Source: Zavarzinella sp.
Lineage (GTDB): Bacteria > Planctomycetota > Planctomycetia > Gemmatales > Gemmataceae
Assembly (NCBI GenBank): GCA_041399155.1
Contig: JAWKTI010000006.1
Coordinates: forward strand, 1-64,000
DNA: 64,000 nucleotides
Direction: 5' to 3'
Both the position numbers and the translations under genes were made by a program. Of this stretch, positions 18,580-28,395 are shown in pieces. Position 1 is the stretch's first letter. Every line of letters starts with the position of its first letter. The notes beneath the pieces were generated by a model. It had not been told where the DNA came from and made no database searches. It was given only the letters and a program-made list of their open reading frames with translations.

Positions 18580-21500
18580 TTACAGCATCAGCTTCCGCCA
18601 GATCATCAACAACAACATTGTTCCTGCCGTCCACACATGCAGGGCATACTGTTCCCACATTCGCTGCCACCAGGGTCGGGGGTAGAAATCAAGAATTAGT
18701 GCGGGCTCCGCTTCGGGTTTGCTAGGTATTACCAGATCTTCATCCTGTGGGATTTCCAGCAACTGGAACCACCAATCCGTATCGACAGTGACTTTCCTTA
18801 AATTGTCACCCTCCCCACGCAACGATTCCGATGCAGACCACGAATCTGGTGGGTAAACATCTTTCGTAGTCAGTTGCGGATCGAATTGATAGGTGAAGTG
18901 CAGTTCCAGGGGCAAGTGATCCGCACAGCAGACAAAACGTGGCACCAGATACTGTCCCTTTGGCAGAAAAAATCGCACGCTCCATTCATCGCCCATTTCT
19001 GCCACCGGAAAATGATAAAACCCACCTGGCACCAGATCCGTGCCCACTGTGGGTGCGACTATCTGGTGCGCAAATGGGAGATAAAGCACCACGGAGTGGG
19101 CAAATTTCGGAATATCTTTGGCCGAAAACGTGAAGGTTACCTGATATTTCTTCAACGTGTTGAACCAGTGAAACTGGATCGTTGCAGGCAGCACCAGTTT
19201 CGATTCTTTGATCGCCAGGGTGGTGAATTTGGCCAGTACTCCCTTCACCACGGCCTGAGAAGGTGTCGTTAATTGCAGGTCAGCATTCGCTTTGGCAGGT
19301 GGGACGAATTCATCACCCATCGGTGCTGTTACCTGCACGCTCACTTGGGCAGGATCATCGCCCAGGATTACCGATGAAACGGGTATTTTGTTGCTCGAAT
19401 TGCCAGTGGCGGGTATTGGCAACGAAGCGCGGATTGTCAGGTCTCCCAGCAAAGCAGCAGTGGGTAGTTGCAGGTAAAGCTGATCTCCCGCCTGCGACCA
19501 TTGCTGCAGATCGCTGCCCACTACGGAATCGATTGTCCAACCGCGCATTACTGGCAACTTCACGAGACTTTGTGGCTGGCTGGCTTCCCACCTGGCCTGA
19601 ATGGAGGCATCCAGACGAGTCCGTGATGATTGAATGGTTGTCTGAACTTGCTTGACCGTCACTTGCTGAACTTGTGGGCGTGGCTGGATCGTCGGACCGG
19701 TGGATAATCGTTGTTTCGCCAGAAAATAGGTCATGGCTTCCTGCTGGCTCCCACCCAGCCAGCGAAACAGTGCCTGCAAATCGCCCGGTTCAGCAGCAAA
19801 CATCGCCGGATTTGTGGGCTGATAGGTTTTGGGAATTGCATACCATTCGGACGTAGGCATTCGGTCGACAGTGAGGCTGGGGAGTAATTGCCGTTGATTC
19901 GCTTTCCCCGCCGTCCACCATGTGGCACGAAAAATCGTTGGTTCTGTCAGAGGCTGCCTCAGCTTCACCAGATAGACATTCGGCCCGGTCCTGGTAATCA
20001 GCGGCTGTGATAAAGTACTGTCGAACATACTGGGGATGATCGGTTCGTAGACCAGATTCTGCAGCAGGAGTTCGTTACTGGTGCGGAGAGTGAATGTATG
20101 AAGCAGATTTCCCTGTGGTTGGACAATCAGTTTACTGATCGTGGTATCGCCCGGTGAACGAAACTCATGCAGAATGTCTGCTACCGCATCCTGTTTCGGT
20201 TTCGACAGATTCCCCCACTGTGCGGTAAAAGTGGTGATTGTCGGCAAACTGATTTCTACAGGCTTGTTGCCTAACTTAACCTCAGTAGTGGGCAAAAATC
20301 CGGTGGCATCCAGTAGCGTCTCGGGGGTGTTGCTGGTCAGCAGAACTGTGTTTTCACCCGCTTTGGGTACTTCCAACTGCCATTGTGCGATCGTGCCCAC
20401 ACGATTGGACAGAGGAGATTCAAACGACCCCACCAACAGGTGGTCTCCCGCCTCGGTGATCATCAACGTGGGAGGTTCTGTCATATTGACCGTGACCGCC
20501 GCACCATCGATGGTGTAGCCCATCAGTCGCTGGGTGGCAAAAAACGCAGGTATCGCCACCTGGGGCTGTAATGTAGTCAATTTGATCGTTAATTGCACCA
20601 CCACTCGGTCCGCATGCAGGGCCATTTCATAACGTGCCGAAGTGATAATGTACTGTTGATTGGCAATGAGCCCTTCGGTGCGGTCTGTTGGTTCAGGTAA
20701 CTGGTCTGCGCTTGCTTCGATCGGCTCTGGATCATCCAGAAATTCGGTAAGGCGGTGCACCATTGGGTAGGGATGAAAGCGATGTTGCCGCACCTGTTGC
20801 ATCGGTAGTGGCGGGAGCGTTCCCGCACCGATCAATAGCCGAACCTGCAACTGGCTGGCGGCAATTTTCGTTAAATCCCACTTACTTGCGGTATTGGAAA
20901 TAACCACCGGATTCCCGGAAGACGACCGCAACGTTGCATGAATGTTTGAGCTGAGGTTGGCCACCTGCAATTGGTCCTGCGTCACCAGCCATTCCCCTTC
21001 ATTCAATTGTGGCAGCAATTCTGCAAGTGTATGGTCGAAACGCTGCAGAAAGCTGCTGCTGTTCGCCCACGGAATGGTGTAGCGAAGTTCTAATTCACGT
21101 GCAGAATCGGGCATTGTGGCAAAAAGCTGGTGTTGCTGCATCGAAAAGACCAAAGGCACGCCCGATTGTTGCAAACGAACTTGCTGATACGGCTGGCTGG
21201 TGGGCATTTTCAGGCGTAATTCGCTGGTACCGGTGCGGAGCTGCATCTTCAGGCGAACTTGCAGAGAATCTGGCAAAATTTCGAGATTCGAGAACAACTG
21301 ACATTGATTTCTGATTTTCGGCCAGCTTAACTGCACCCCAAAACGATGATTGGTGGGATTCCGAAACTGATAATCGGCCAGCCGATTGCCCACAATTTTG
21401 ACCCAGGTGGTATCCGCATCAACTACCTGCAGGTCCGCGCCTGGGGGTGGGGCATTTTTCAGCAGAATTTCAGAACGAGAGAACAGATTCGGCTGGTGCA

Positions 21501-22344
21501 TCATTGGCTGCAGCAGCACGGTTGTCGCGCTCTGGGCACTGATTTGAATCGTCAATTGTAATCGGGTGGCGGGCTGGCTCGATTCCACAACCAGCACCCG
21601 CGATTTTTCACCATTTCTGGTAAGCCACTGGATTGGCAGATTCCCACGAACATCGGTAATTTCCAGTTGTCGATCGTACGGCATTACCAGCCGTGGGAGT
21701 TTCGGCTCCAGGCTTTGCCACGTGTATTGCACTGTTCCTTTCCGAGTTCGGTAATCCCACGTGGTGATGGAAGTTTCTACGCTGGGCACCTGACGGGCCA
21801 GTTGCCAACCCAGCATCAACTGGTTCCGGCCAGATGCCCGAATTTGATACAGTCGATATTGATCCTGCACGATTTCACTGACAATCTGACCGGAATTTTC
21901 CAATGGGTGCAGACTGACCTGAGCAGGGCACCGCAGTTCCAGTAGTGCCCGACAACTCGGTGGCAATTCCACAATCAGGGGCTGCTGCCGGGCCACTTCC
22001 GTGGCAGTCTGCCATTCGGACAGAAATTGCAGATTTTCACCCGCTGGAATCCAGATCGCCTGCTGCTGCGAAGGATAGGCCACACCATAGACCACTGGCT
22101 GACCGTTGCTCCAGCGCAGTTTTGACAGCGACAGGTGCTTCGTGGGATAGGCAACAATCTGGGGATTCCCTGCCAGGTTGTCTGCCCGCCATTCCACACT
22201 GCCCTTCGCGGTCAATCGTTCATTCTGCAGTTGAATATCGCCACGGAATTTGGCTTGAAACGTAACAGGCAACTGCATTGGCAAACTACGTATTTTCTCC
22301 AAGGTGGGGAAAAGCAAGCCAAGAATAGCCAACAACAGATTCAT
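18580..22344 (-). CDS. Giant beta-rich hypothetical protein with C-terminal membrane anchor
   Basis: 1254 residues with no family that I recognise. The N-terminus is hydrophobic (MNLLLAILGLLFPTLEKI), probably an export signal or anchor. The body is rich in short beta-like strands, Gln, Thr and Pro, and ends in a single helix (WTAGTMLLLMIWRKLML) with the basic tail inside. It lies 42 bp downstream of the 1054-residue gene on the same strand, so the two are probably cotranscribed. Both have the same build: export signal, long beta-rich exterior and C-terminal anchor. A structural or surface-associated role, or a large scaffold across the periplasm, is inference only. Confidence 0.8.
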   Translation of the reverse strand: MNLLLAILGLLFPTLEKIRSLPMQLPVTFQAKFRGDIQLQNERLTAKGSVEWRADNLAGNPQIVAYPTKHLSLSKLRWSNGQPVVYGVAYPSQQQAIWIPAGENLQFLSEWQTATEVARQQPLIVELPPSCRALLELRCPAQVSLHPLENSGQIVSEIVQDQYRLYQIRASGRNQLMLGWQLARQVPSVETSITTWDYRTRKGTVQYTWQSLEPKLPRLVMPYDRQLEITDVRGNLPIQWLTRNGEKSRVLVVESSQPATRLQLTIQISAQSATTVLLQPMMHQPNLFSRSEILLKNAPPPGADLQVVDADTTWVKIVGNRLADYQFRNPTNHRFGVQLSWPKIRNQCQLFSNLEILPDSLQVRLKMQLRTGTSELRLKMPTSQPYQQVRLQQSGVPLVFSMQQHQLFATMPDSARELELRYTIPWANSSSFLQRFDHTLAELLPQLNEGEWLVTQDQLQVANLSSNIHATLRSSSGNPVVISNTASKWDLTKIAASQLQVRLLIGAGTLPPLPMQQVRQHRFHPYPMVHRLTEFLDDPEPIEASADQLPEPTDRTEGLIANQQYIITSARYEMALHADRVVVQLTIKLTTLQPQVAIPAFFATQRLMGYTIDGAAVTVNMTEPPTLMITEAGDHLLVGSFESPLSNRVGTIAQWQLEVPKAGENTVLLTSNTPETLLDATGFLPTTEVKLGNKPVEISLPTITTFTAQWGNLSKPKQDAVADILHEFRSPGDTTISKLIVQPQGNLLHTFTLRTSNELLLQNLVYEPIIPSMFDSTLSQPLITRTGPNVYLVKLRQPLTEPTIFRATWWTAGKANQRQLLPSLTVDRMPTSEWYAIPKTYQPTNPAMFAAEPGDLQALFRWLGGSQQEAMTYFLAKQRLSTGPTIQPRPQVQQVTVKQVQTTIQSSRTRLDASIQARWEASQPQSLVKLPVMRGWTIDSVVGSDLQQWSQAGDQLYLQLPTAALLGDLTIRASLPIPATGNSSNKIPVSSVILGDDPAQVSVQVTAPMGDEFVPPAKANADLQLTTPSQAVVKGVLAKFTTLAIKESKLVLPATIQFHWFNTLKKYQVTFTFSAKDIPKFAHSVVLYLPFAHQIVAPTVGTDLVPGGFYHFPVAEMGDEWSVRFFLPKGQYLVPRFVCCADHLPLELHFTYQFDPQLTTKDVYPPDSWSASESLRGEGDNLRKVTVDTDWWFQLLEIPQDEDLVIPSKPEAEPALILDFYPRPWWQRMWEQYALHVWTAGTMLLLMIWRKLML

Positions 22345-22386
22345 GGTGCGACCTGAGATTGCATTGTCCCCTGACCTTTTGCCGAA

Positions 22387-25300
22387 TTACGCACGGGAGC
22401 CACTCATTGGAACACTGGTACTACTATGATCGCGTGGCCGTGGGCGATCTGCACGAAAACCACTCAGGCGACGAAGAATGTATGTCCGTCGCCAGTTGAG
22501 AAACAGCTTACTGAACAGTAACAGCAGGATTCCTAAAACACCAATCCATCCGGTTTGAATGAACTGGATCAGAAAAATCGGGTACGCGATGCCGACGCCC
22601 ACCAGCAGAATGCAGACACAGACTCCCAGAATGAAAGCACTACGACGTTTCGCCAGCAATAACATGCCCGTAAACATCACAATGCCAAGTGCGGCAAAGA
22701 CCACCACGAATTTGTTTACCACCACGTACGACAGTTCCATCGGTTGCTGAAATGTGCCCGACAGGTAAGTGTGGTTGGTAATCAGGCGTTTTCTGATCGG
22801 TGCATCATTGGTAAACCAGTCATCCAGCATCGTAGGATGGACCCCGCTGCCGAGGGGTTCTTTCAGATTCCGAATCCCCAGGTCGAGGTTGGCTGGGGAA
22901 TAAACCAGAACCGCACCATCAGCAGGTGGGTGCACCACCCACCGAGAAATGAGAATTTTATGAGGGTTCAGTGGCACCAGCGGGGCAATTTCGTGACGTG
23001 GGGCATTCAACGGATAGGTATAACGGGCTTCGAGCACAAATGTGGTACCCGCCTTAAATGGTGGTAATTCGACAATGGTAGTATTCGCGTCGAATACTTT
23101 GCTGGATGCGCCCAGGGAAGTCTGATTCAACCACAACTGAATATTCTGTGTAGAAACATTGATCCGCAATGAGAGCTTTGTTTCGCTTAAGTACTTGATC
23201 AGTAAGCGATTACGACAACTGATCTCTTTAGAAGTATGTTCCACTTCGAGCAGGCTTTTTTCTACCACCACTTCTGCCTGTGTGGCAGATTCGGCCTGGA
23301 CCCGCTGAAAAGTAATCTCCGGCACATTGTTTGGCACCAGCAACGTGTAGGTGGGCAAAAACTCCCCACTGTCGGGCCGGGTTATCGGTGGCAGTTCCGT
23401 GCAATCTTCCGAAACCAGTGAATACGAAGACTGTCGCGAGTTTTTCAGCCACACTTCAGCCGTGCGCGAAATGGTATTGGTAGGGTGCACCAGTGGGATG
23501 CGCTGGGAATCGCTTTCAGCCAGTTCCACATCATAAATCAGGGTAATATTCGCATCAGTCTGATTCCCATCCAGCAACAGATACCACTTTTCCTGCTGCT
23601 GAACCATAGAACCGTTGGTGGTGCGGAAACCCGTGGCACCCATTGTGTGAAGCAGTTCCAGTCGACCGGTTTCGATGGTGTTATTCACCAGCGTTAAATC
23701 AGCTTCCACACGGGCACTTTTTTCCAGCAGGGTCACTCGATAGTGAATTCGGGACTGAACATCATCCATCGCATCCCGCAGAGTTGCCACCAGTTGTGCG
23801 GAAGATCGGGTGCGAAAACCACTGTAGCGACGCAAGCCGTTTTCAATTTTGCCGCACGTCAGTTGCTGGCTTTTTTCGACCCCTTCTACCTTTTCAAGTA
23901 ACTGGGAGGTGGCTTTTTTATACTCCGGCAGCACCAGTGTTACTTTTTCTTCAATCGTGGTGCCTTCCCGCAGACTGGGGAAGCGATCCACTGCAAACTG
24001 ATTGGTCTCTGATTTTGGATTTTTCCACTTTCCAGTAATAGTGATGGTAAACTTGCGGGCTTCCGGTACCTGCAGTGCCACACTGTAAGCGGTTTCGCCA
24101 TTACTTGCTTTGGCGGTGGTCCATTCCGCATCAGTGGAATTGTGGCTGATCCGTTCCACCTGATATTCGTTGGGCAGCAACAGGTCCACCTTTTCCACCG
24201 TGCGATATTGAGGGTAAATGGTGGCAACAAACGAAAACTTCCACGCATCACCCACAAAAAACTGAAACTGATGATCCAACTCAGACAACAAGCTCCCTGG
24301 GGTTTCATCCAGCCACAGTGTGGCCGTCAGCCCTTCTTCCAATGGCTTATCAGCTCGTTCGGCAAAGCTGTACCGGTCCTGAAGTGGGTTGTCGCTGCTG
24401 AGTTTTTTCATCTCCTCAGGCACTTTGTACCGACTTCGCAAACTGGCAGGATGATCTACCACTAATTGGCCTGTCAGGGAAATCGCCTGTCGCACGCCCC
24501 ACGGACCGAGGATAATCTGTTGAGTTTTCTGATTCGACCTGCTGATGCGGTAGGTGGCTTTCACTGTCAAAATGGCATCCTGTGGCTCGGCCCATTCGGC
24601 CCGCCATTCATTTTTGCCACGTTCCGGCCGCACCAACTGTGGGGTGGGCAACGCCGTTCGGACAGCAGTCAACCGGACGGGCTCTACTTTTTCTACCACC
24701 ACATCGGCGTTGGCTGGCGCCCGAAACACCCAGTCCCGCACAGAACCAGAAAGTTCATAGCGAGTTTCCAGCAGAATTTCCTTCGTTTGAACCGTCACGC
24801 GACTGCTGACATCTGCCCGACGTGGCTCTGGCTGTTGTTTTCCGGGTCGAATCCAGCGAACTTCCAGTTGATAAACCTGCCCCAGTGGGATTCCTGGCCC
24901 ACCTGCCTGAAAACGGCTTCGATCTACTTCTTCACTTTCTTTGGTGAAGCTATTGCTGCCGGAAATCGCTTTTTTGATGGTGCGTTGCAATTGCAGCCTG
25001 GAAATCTCTTTCGGACCGTCAAATTGCAGCAACGTAATTAATGCCCCTGGCAGGTCCAGTCGAAAAACCTGTTCCCCACCTGGGTTGGGTGCGGCTAACT
25101 GGCTTTCAAATTCCACTTCAACGGTATGTTCACCCGGTGGCCCCACATCGACCGTTAACCCTTCTTTGGTAAACACCATATCCGGCAGGGCTTTCCCATC
25201 CAGCCGCAACGCGGTGGGTTCCAGATCCCGCAGGCCAAGTACCATCAGGCGGGACTTGGGCTGATTCTTCAGACGATATGTTAATTTGCCGCGAACAATT

Positions 25301-25551
25301 TCTACCAGACCCACCTTCACAATACGTGCGTCAATTTCCACCGCACGTGGTGCGAATGGAGCCAATTGTTGCAGGCGATTCCGCAATTCTTCGTTTTCAC
25401 GTTCCAGATCAGCAGAGGGAGTGACTTCCGGTTGCTTTTCACCGGATTTTGGCGTAACTGGTTGTTGAGCCAACAGTTGCAGCGAAGAGCCCAAAAATGA
25501 CAACAACACCATGCACCAGAGGTGGGTCGATAATCGGAGTTGTTGCACCAT
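22387..25551 (-). CDS. Giant hypothetical membrane protein with coiled coil and beta-rich exterior
   Basis: 1054 residues, family not recognised. A signal peptide (about residues 1-30, LWCMVLLSFLGSSLQLLAQ) is followed by a short coiled coil (ERENEELRNRLQQL, about 50-65). A long beta-rich region comes next, then three hydrophobic helices near the C-terminus (VVFAALGIVMFTGMLLL, FILGVCVCILLVGVGIAYPIF, TGWIGVLGILLLLFSKLFL) and a basic Arg-rich tail. It is the first gene of a two-gene operon with the 1254-residue protein. The exterior segments VDLLLPNEYQVERISHNS and ITITGKWKNP resemble repeated beta-sandwich units. A cell-envelope role is inferred. Confidence 0.8.
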   Translation of the reverse strand: MVQQLRLSTHLWCMVLLSFLGSSLQLLAQQPVTPKSGEKQPEVTPSADLERENEELRNRLQQLAPFAPRAVEIDARIVKVGLVEIVRGKLTYRLKNQPKSRLMVLGLRDLEPTALRLDGKALPDMVFTKEGLTVDVGPPGEHTVEVEFESQLAAPNPGGEQVFRLDLPGALITLLQFDGPKEISRLQLQRTIKKAISGSNSFTKESEEVDRSRFQAGGPGIPLGQVYQLEVRWIRPGKQQPEPRRADVSSRVTVQTKEILLETRYELSGSVRDWVFRAPANADVVVEKVEPVRLTAVRTALPTPQLVRPERGKNEWRAEWAEPQDAILTVKATYRISRSNQKTQQIILGPWGVRQAISLTGQLVVDHPASLRSRYKVPEEMKKLSSDNPLQDRYSFAERADKPLEEGLTATLWLDETPGSLLSELDHQFQFFVGDAWKFSFVATIYPQYRTVEKVDLLLPNEYQVERISHNSTDAEWTTAKASNGETAYSVALQVPEARKFTITITGKWKNPKSETNQFAVDRFPSLREGTTIEEKVTLVLPEYKKATSQLLEKVEGVEKSQQLTCGKIENGLRRYSGFRTRSSAQLVATLRDAMDDVQSRIHYRVTLLEKSARVEADLTLVNNTIETGRLELLHTMGATGFRTTNGSMVQQQEKWYLLLDGNQTDANITLIYDVELAESDSQRIPLVHPTNTISRTAEVWLKNSRQSSYSLVSEDCTELPPITRPDSGEFLPTYTLLVPNNVPEITFQRVQAESATQAEVVVEKSLLEVEHTSKEISCRNRLLIKYLSETKLSLRINVSTQNIQLWLNQTSLGASSKVFDANTTIVELPPFKAGTTFVLEARYTYPLNAPRHEIAPLVPLNPHKILISRWVVHPPADGAVLVYSPANLDLGIRNLKEPLGSGVHPTMLDDWFTNDAPIRKRLITNHTYLSGTFQQPMELSYVVVNKFVVVFAALGIVMFTGMLLLAKRRSAFILGVCVCILLVGVGIAYPIFLIQFIQTGWIGVLGILLLLFSKLFLNWRRTYILRRLSGFRADRPRPRDHSSTSVPMSGSRA

Positions 25552-25722
25552 GACCGTAAACCTGATCCCACGTGGTATTGGTGCAGGTAATTGGGTCTGC
25601 AGAACTGCACCATTACCTATCTATGGTATCACACCAGTCGAATTTGGTAAAACAGGCATTCTGGCGATTTGAGATATTCTGGGCTGAAAAGTGGAATCGG
25701 TTGCAATAGTGGGATTGTGCCA

Positions 25723-26496
25723 CTATTGCGGAGTTTCCCACGTGTGCGAGGCGAGATCGCGCAATCGTTGGTAGTTCGTCAGATCAAAATGCAGCGGTGT
25801 CACGGTGATATACGCTTCTTTCAGTGCCGCCTCATCTGTTCCGGGGTGGGGCTCGGCACAGGCATAATCGGCACCCAGCCAGTAATACAATCGCCCACGT
25901 GGGTCGACATTACGCACAAAACTTTCCTGGTACGGTGCATAATTTTGTGGTGTCACCTGAATCCCTTTGGGCGGCCCCAGTTCAGGTGGGGGAATATTCA
26001 CATTGAACAATGAACCTTGTTCCGGCTTCAGGGCGATAATCTGTTCCACCACCTGACGTGCGTATTTTGCCCCCTGAGGAAAATCGACTTTTTTCGGATC
26101 CAGATATGCCTGGGAAACCGCAATCGCGGTATGCCGAAAAAATGCAGCCTCAACTGCTGCCGCAACCGTGCCGGAATAAAGCACATTGATGCCGGCATTC
26201 GAACCGGCATTCATCCCACTGACAACCAGATCAGGTGGTTCTTTCAGCAATTCGCACAGTGCCAGTTTCATGCAATCCGCAGGCCGACCTTCCACAGCCC
26301 AACCAATTGGCTGGCCCTGGTCGTCCTTTACTTCCTGCACAATCAGCGGCCAAAGCAGGGTTACGGAATGGCCGGCAGCACTCTGTTCGGTCGCAGGAGC
26401 ACAAACCACCACTTCACCTAGCTGCTGCAATTCTTTCCGCAATGCCTGCAGACCAGGTGCGTATACCCCATCGTCGTTTGTTAACAAAATTTTCAT
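25723..26496 (-). CDS. surE: SurE 5'/3'-nucleotidase
   Basis: A 257-residue SurE survival protein. LTNDDGVYAPG at the N-terminus carries the metal-binding NDDG, and SAAGHSVTL, SGMNAGSNAG and YSGTVAAAVEA are family hallmarks. It dephosphorylates nucleoside monophosphates in the cytoplasm, with a divalent metal. Length is typical. It is monocistronic, with the palindrome cluster at 26581-26648 about 85 bp upstream of its start. Confidence 0.95.
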   Translation of the reverse strand: MKILLTNDDGVYAPGLQALRKELQQLGEVVVCAPATEQSAAGHSVTLLWPLIVQEVKDDQGQPIGWAVEGRPADCMKLALCELLKEPPDLVVSGMNAGSNAGINVLYSGTVAAAVEAAFFRHTAIAVSQAYLDPKKVDFPQGAKYARQVVEQIIALKPEQGSLFNVNIPPPELGPPKGIQVTPQNYAPYQESFVRNVDPRGRLYYWLGADYACAEPHPGTDEAALKEAYITVTPLHFDLTNYQRLRDLASHTWETPQ

Positions 26497-26580
26497 GAAT
26501 TTGATGTCCTTACCACTAAGTTAGGTTATGCACCAGGACACCTGGGCTGGGAAAAAAATGACTGGCAGCCAGCCAATTTG

Positions 26581-26648
26581 ATCTGATGTTCGTACGAATA
26601 ACAAAAATGTTCCACGTGGAACGTTTCTCATTTGTACAAATATCAGAT
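26581..26648. promoter_or_regulatory. Symmetric palindrome cluster with parS-like core
   Basis: The core GTTCCACGTGGAAC (26609-26622) is a perfect 14-bp palindrome identical in form to chromosomal parS sites bound by ParB. It is flanked by two 10-bp palindromes, TTCGTACGAA (26589-26598) and TTTGTACAAA (26631-26640), and outside them by ATCTGAT (26581-26587) and its complement ATCAGAT (26642-26648). The whole 68-bp block is nearly symmetric about 26615. A parS centromere is the best reading; a large operator between surE and the HYExAFE gene is the alternative. Confidence 0.65.
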
Positions 26649-26667
26649 CATCTTATCCGATCATATA

Positions 26668-26768
26668 CGTCATTCCCGCGAAGGCGGGAATCCAGTGCTG
26701 AATCTTCAAGTACACCCAATCAGCTGAAACCCACCACAACCGTCATTCCCGCGTAGGCGGGAATCCAG
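26668..26768. repeat. Two family A palindromic repeats
   Basis: ATTCCCGCGAAGGCGGGAAT at 26668-26694 and the one-base variant with GCGTAGGC at 26740-26768, in the same orientation, 72 bp apart, upstream of the HYExAFE gene. Confidence 0.8.
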
Positions 26769-26888
26769 CTTTTGGTACTGAAACTGACATCTCATCGGCC
26801 TCAAGCTTAACTCATCAAGCTGTTGGCCTGTGCAAATTGGCTGATGTGCACTATATTCCATTGAACAAAAATCGAGTATAATGCTTCC

Positions 26889-27440
26889 ATGGATCGTGGC
26901 AACCATTACGAAACGGCATTCGAAGGCTATCTGCGGGACAGACGGTTGTCTTATATTGCTGTGGATGAATCCCGCCGGACGCTGATGAATGATGAAGGGA
27001 TCAAAAGCGTTGACTTTCTGGTCCATTCCCGCGAAGGTGGGCGACTGCTGATCGATATCAAAGGCCGCAAGTTCCCTTATATCTGCAATGGCACCCCTCG
27101 CTACACGTGGCACAACTGGGTCAATCGGCGGGACATTTCCGATCTCCTCCGCTGGCAGGAAAGTTTCGGCGAACAGTATCTGGCGTTAATCGTGTTTATG
27201 TACTGGCTGGGGCCGATGGTTGATTTGCCAGCACCCACCCCGGATTTGTGGCATTGGAAGGGAGCACGTTATCTGGTGCGGGCCGTCGCGGTGGAAGATT
27301 ATGCCCCAGTGATGAGCCTGCGTTCCGAAGTCTGGGATACGATGCACGTTTCTACGGAAGCCTTTCGCGACCTCGTCCGGCCATTCAGCGATTTTCTGGT
27401 CGATCGCAAGGCACTGGCAAATAGCAACATGGAGCAATGA
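26889..27440 (+). CDS. HYExAFE-family protein, PD-(D/E)XK nuclease-like
   Basis: A 183-residue protein with the name-giving HYETAFE at residues 6-12. A nuclease-like core follows: SVDFLV (Asp42) and DIKGRKF (Asp56, Lys58), the usual D...(D/E)xK layout. Members are small planctomycete proteins of unknown function; nuclease activity is inferred from the motif only. Residues 46-51 (HSREGG) are encoded by a near-exact copy of the dispersed family A repeat found just upstream. It is preceded by about 390 bp without genes that includes the palindrome cluster and two repeats. It is not linked to an operon. Confidence 0.85.
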   Translation: MDRGNHYETAFEGYLRDRRLSYIAVDESRRTLMNDEGIKSVDFLVHSREGGRLLIDIKGRKFPYICNGTPRYTWHNWVNRRDISDLLRWQESFGEQYLALIVFMYWLGPMVDLPAPTPDLWHWKGARYLVRAVAVEDYAPVMSLRSEVWDTMHVSTEAFRDLVRPFSDFLVDRKALANSNMEQ

Positions 27441-27471
27441 AAGCCATTAAATCGACTTGATGGGTTTCCTT

Positions 27472-27502
27472 TAACAATTTACCCCTGGGCCACCACGACA
27501 TA
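27472..27502. repeat. Duplicate of the grpE 3' end (distal copy)
   Basis: A 31-bp copy, one mismatch from 28396-28426, which is the last codons and stop of grpE. On the minus strand it still encodes YVVVAQG and stop, and the single difference is synonymous. It brackets, with the grpE copy, an 893-bp segment holding the ParB-like gene. Confidence 0.85.
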
Positions 27503-27633
27503 GTTATTTTGACAGATTTATTCAATATTAATTTGTTGGTGGTTTTTCTCAACCTTCCAAAGAATGAAAAATAGCTGGCATCTTGTTGAGTGGGCGTTAC
27601 CAAGGGTACCAGCTTTTTATGTTGCAAAGCACA

Positions 27634-28095
27634 TCACCAATCAGCGTATTTTGTAAGAAGTACTGGGATAAAATCTGCACCTAACTCATAAAAAGCTACC
27701 GACCTGTGCATCCCTTCAACTATGCGATTCATTGGGTCATTCTTTTGCACGAAAATCGGGAAAACAGGCTCTCCTTGCACGAGTAAATTCTTGATTGTTT
27801 GAATCCGATCCCTGTGGTAAGTATGACTCATAAACAGCTCTCTGTTTTCTGTGATATGTGATTTCAGCCGTTCAACCGGCCATTCAGCATACTCAAATAC
27901 AAATTTTTCATCTGGACGACAATTCAGAATATCTTCATGTGGCCAATATTCAATTGACTTAGGAAAACCAATCGAAAGAGGGCCTAAATCCTCATCATGT
28001 ACCACCCCAGTCAATTCATCCCATCGATAAGTTCTTCCTACTTCAAGCTGTGGCATCCGCATTTTCATCTCATACAAACTGGACTTCGAAAACAT
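27634..28095 (-). CDS. Small ParB/sulfiredoxin-like fold protein
   Basis: About 153 residues from ATG 28095 (MFSKSSLYEMKMRMPQLEV); a longer TTG start at 28116 is less likely. The C-terminal NRIVEGMHRSVAFYELGADFIPVLL resembles the ParB N-terminal or sulfiredoxin fold (the dGxHRxxAxxxLG...iPv motif), with the family's usual PVFPIFVQ strand before it. No helix-turn-helix follows, so it is not a full partition ParB. Function unknown; members of this fold bind nucleotides or DNA. It sits in an AT-rich segment between duplicated grpE ends, suggesting acquisition as an insert. The 286 bp on its right before grpE hold no gene that I can see. Confidence 0.65.
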   Translation of the reverse strand: MFSKSSLYEMKMRMPQLEVGRTYRWDELTGVVHDEDLGPLSIGFPKSIEYWPHEDILNCRPDEKFVFEYAEWPVERLKSHITENRELFMSHTYHRDRIQTIKNLLVQGEPVFPIFVQKNDPMNRIVEGMHRSVAFYELGADFIPVLLTKYADW

Positions 28096-28395
28096 CTGCA
28101 ACTTCTTCTGAAACAATTACCATCATAACATGCCATACCTTGAGTTTGTTTCATGTTGGCTGCTGCATTATAACACGTGCCCTTTCGAGTCAGATGCACA
28201 CCGGATTAGCCAGACGTTTATTGAAGAATTAGTGAATTAAATTCGAATTATCATAGCTGGAAGTTTCGTTCCGGTGGGTGGAATCGCTTACGAGTTTCAT
28301 CTGGATTCTAGAAGCACGATTCAATTCGCATGATTTCAGGTTTACGCTAACACCCGAAGGATGGGAAGTTTCACCTGAAGGGCAATGAAACCCTC

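Noticed and set aside
26668..26768. Possible CRISPR array
   Set aside because: Only two palindromic repeats lie here, without regular spacers or cas genes; they belong to a dispersed family.
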